In this document: one piece after another, positions 6,366-7,977 of the stretch
How the letters are laid out: each line of letters opens with the position of its first letter
Numbering within the stretch: position 1 is the first letter of the stretch
The notes under the pieces: model-generated
Database searches by the model: none
What the model saw: only the letters and a program-made list of their open reading frames with translations
What the model was told of the DNA's origin: nothing
Made by a program: the position numbers and the translations under genes
Source of the DNA: an uncultured Actinomycetes bacterium
GTDB lineage: Bacteria; Actinomycetota; Actinomycetes; Nanopelagicales; Nanopelagicaceae
Assembly (NCBI GenBank): GCA_903928395.1
Contig: CAIYQS010000168.1
Coordinates: 1 to 7,977 of the forward strand
DNA length: 7,977 bases
Direction: 5' to 3'

Positions 6366-7514
6366 CTACCTTGCGCTTTGAAACAAGAGCGCGGTTGCAA
6401 TTGCTGCCAGCCCCCGCCCTTCACCAGTAAAGCCCAAGCCATCTGTCGTTGTTGCACTAACGGATACGCTCGCTCCACCGAGTGATTTAGATAAAGCGGT
6501 AATAATTTCGGCTCGGCGTGGGCTAATTTTGGGGCGATTGCCAACAATTTGGACGGCAACATTTCCGATGGAATATCCAGCAGCGCTCACCTTTTGCAAG
6601 CACTCAGCCAAGAGTTGCGAACCACTTGCGCCAGCATAAGCGGGATCGCTGATCCCGAAATTTGAGCCCAAATCACCTATTGCAGCGGCGATAAAGAGCG
6701 CGTCACATATTGCATGTGCCGCGACATCGCCATCAGAGTGACCATCGGCTCCGATTTCCCCGGGCCAGAACAAACCTCCGAGCCACATTTCTCTTGTTGG
6801 ATCAAGTGAGAAAGCGTGTGCATCTGTTCCAATGCCTACTCGCATTTGATTGTTGAATTCAGGAATCAAAATTCTTTGTGCGGCTTCTAAGTCCTGCATC
6901 GTGGTGATCTTTAGTGCACGTTCCTCACCGACGATTACTTTGACTTCAACTCCTTGATTTTCAACAAGCCCTGCATCATCTGTGACATCATCACGAGTGT
7001 CATGTGCCTTGATGAGGACTTTACGTTTAAAACCTTGCGGCGTTTGAATTGCACGCAAATCAGGGCGGGGATACGTTCTTGTCACGTAATTATTTTTATC
7101 GATGCGCTTAATTGTGTCTGTAACCGCAATGCCAGGAATAACCGCTTTTTCTCCAGCGCGCAATGAATCAATGACCCGCATCGCCAAATCGGTGGACGCG
7201 AGTGGACGTGCGGCATCGTGAACCAAAATGAATTCATTCTCTTTATCAACATGCTTAAGCGCTTTTTTTACACTCTGCGTCCGAGTTAATCCACCAGTAA
7301 CCACAGTGACATCTGTGCCTAATAATTTTCTAAACTGTTCTTCATATGCAGCAGGTGCGGCTACGATAATTTGATTTGCAATTGGAGCCATGTTTGAAAC
7401 CGCATGTTCAATAAGCGTTTTTCCTGCTATTTGAACCAGTGCTTTGGGAATTCTTGCGCCTAAACGTTCGCCACTGCCGCCAGCAGGAATGATGACGGCA
7501 ACTAAATCACTCAC
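6366..7514 (-). CDS. ispDF: Bifunctional IspD/IspF, MEP isoprenoid pathway
   Basis: One 382-residue polypeptide carries two enzymes. Residues 1-218 are IspD (2-C-methyl-D-erythritol 4-phosphate cytidylyltransferase): nucleotide loop PAGGSGERLG (10-19), Arg17 and Lys24 matching catalytic E. coli Arg20/Lys27, VHDAARP (98-104), Thr134 in VTDT, and Lys202 in ALKIT. Residues 224-380 are IspF (2-C-methyl-D-erythritol 2,4-cyclodiphosphate synthase): metal ligands Asp231, His233 and His267, active-site His259 in GHSDGD, and ATTTDGLGFTGEGRG (354-368). Together they catalyse the third and fifth MEP-pathway steps; IspE, between them, is not in the window. Such fusions are known in alphaproteobacteria and Campylobacter, whereas M. 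tuberculosis has separate adjacent ispD and ispF. Start is GTG, 10 bp after the carD stop, with no evident ribosome site. The junction coincides with an in-frame ATG typical of stand-alone IspF. Confidence 0.95.
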   Translation of the reverse strand: MSDLVAVIIPAGGSGERLGARIPKALVQIAGKTLIEHAVSNMAPIANQIIVAAPAAYEEQFRKLLGTDVTVVTGGLTRTQSVKKALKHVDKENEFILVHDAARPLASTDLAMRVIDSLRAGEKAVIPGIAVTDTIKRIDKNNYVTRTYPRPDLRAIQTPQGFKRKVLIKAHDTRDDVTDDAGLVENQGVEVKVIVGEERALKITTMQDLEAAQRILIPEFNNQMRVGIGTDAHAFSLDPTREMWLGGLFWPGEIGADGHSDGDVAAHAICDALFIAAAIGDLGSNFGISDPAYAGASGSQLLAECLQKVSAAGYSIGNVAVQIVGNRPKISPRRAEIITALSKSLGGASVSVSATTTDGLGFTGEGRGLAAIATALLFQSAR

Positions 7515-7524
7515 GGGTTTAGCT

Positions 7525-7977
7525 TTAAGAAGCTAGAACCTCGTCAAGGATGACGCCGGCCTTCTCTTCATCGGTTCGCTCTGCGAGGGCGAGTTCAGAG
7601 ATAAGAATCTGCTTGGCTTTTGCGAGCATCCGCTTTTCGCCAGCTGATAGGCCACGATCTAGATCGCGGCGGTAGAGGTCACGGACAACTTCGGCTACCT
7701 TGATGACATCACCAGAAGCTAACTTTTCGACATTTGCCTTATAACGCCGAGACCAGTTGGTTGGTTCTTCGGTGTAGGGCTGACGGAGGACGTTAAAAAC
7801 TCGATCTAAACCGGCCGAATCGACTACATCGCGAACTCCGACGAGGTCAATATTTTCGGCTGGAACTCGGACAGTCAGGTCACCTTGGGCGACCTTTAAT
7901 ACGAGGTAGATCTTTTCTTCGCCTTTAATGGTCCGGGTCTCAATAGCTTCAATGAGAGCCGCTCCGTGATGGGGATA
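7525..7977 (-). CDS. carD: CarD, RNA polymerase-binding transcription regulator (5' end cut off)
   Basis: The open frame runs from the window edge to a TAA at 7527-7525, giving 150 residues that begin YPHHGAAL. By comparison with M. tuberculosis CarD as I remember it, only about 10 N-terminal residues (including the start) are missing. CarD binds the RNA polymerase beta subunit through its N-terminal Tudor-like domain and stabilises open complexes, notably at rRNA promoters; in mycobacteria it is essential and tied to the stringent response. The beta-contact arginines (Arg25 and Arg47 in M. tuberculosis numbering; 15 and 37 of the fragment) and the DNA-wedging tryptophan (Trp85; fragment 75, in TEEPTNWSRRYK) are kept. 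The C-terminal part is helical, with SAGEKRMLAKAKQIL at 111-125. It heads the minus-strand gene series, so the operon promoter probably lies just outside the window. Confidence 0.95.
   Translation of the reverse strand, partial: YPHHGAALIEAIETRTIKGEEKIYLVLKVAQGDLTVRVPAENIDLVGVRDVVDSAGLDRVFNVLRQPYTEEPTNWSRRYKANVEKLASGDVIKVAEVVRDLYRRDLDRGLSAGEKRMLAKAKQILISELALAERTDEEKAGVILDEVLAS

Noticed and set aside
1..7977. Mobile element, CRISPR, prophage or defence island
   Set aside because: No transposase, integrase, direct-repeat array or atypical gene was seen; every sizeable segment is assigned to a conserved housekeeping gene.

Overview
This 8 kb window is a dense, ordinary-looking chromosomal stretch that looks actinobacterial. 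The evidence is gene identity and order. carD, ispD/ispF, cysS and an rlmB-type methyltransferase run in the same order as I recall from Mycobacterium tuberculosis (Rv3583c to Rv3579c). The ppk gene is next to a two-domain Nudix/histidine-phosphatase gene of the mycobacterial MutT1 type. The exopolyphosphatase is the short form resembling Rv0496. Base composition, judged by eye, is slightly below 50% GC, which is low for the phylum. Low GC, tight packing and a fused ispDF would fit a streamlined freshwater actinobacterium (Nanopelagicales/acI type) or a related small-genome lineage; that placement is inference.

Layout. At the left edge a tRNA-Thr(UGU) gene is read leftward. A 102-bp noncoding region (104-205) separates it from ppx, which is read rightward from a GTG start. 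All other genes lie on the minus strand and are transcribed from right to left: carD (cut by the right edge), ispDF, cysS, rlmB, ppk and mutT1. Gaps between them are 10 bp, 9 bp, a 1-base overlap, 37 bp and a 4-base overlap, so they probably form one operon whose promoter lies beyond the right edge. ppx and mutT1 converge with only 5 bp between their stop codons, and both stops lie in one 17-bp palindrome.

Function. The right part is core housekeeping: CarD (RNA polymerase-binding activator of rRNA promoters), IspDF (two steps of the MEP isoprenoid pathway), cysteinyl-tRNA synthetase and a 23S rRNA 2'-O-methyltransferase. The left part is a polyphosphate/nucleotide module: Ppk1 makes polyphosphate, MutT1 cleans or recycles nucleotides, and Ppx degrades polyphosphate. 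Bringing the polyphosphate module next to the carD cluster, with synthesis and degradation genes convergent, is the most interesting aspect of the layout.

I see no mobile element, CRISPR array, phage gene, pseudogene or clearly undescribed system. The less explained signals are small: a possible pseudoknot over the ppx start codon, hairpins in the tRNA leader, the palindrome shared by two stop codons, and the IspD-IspF junction placed at the ancestral IspF start.
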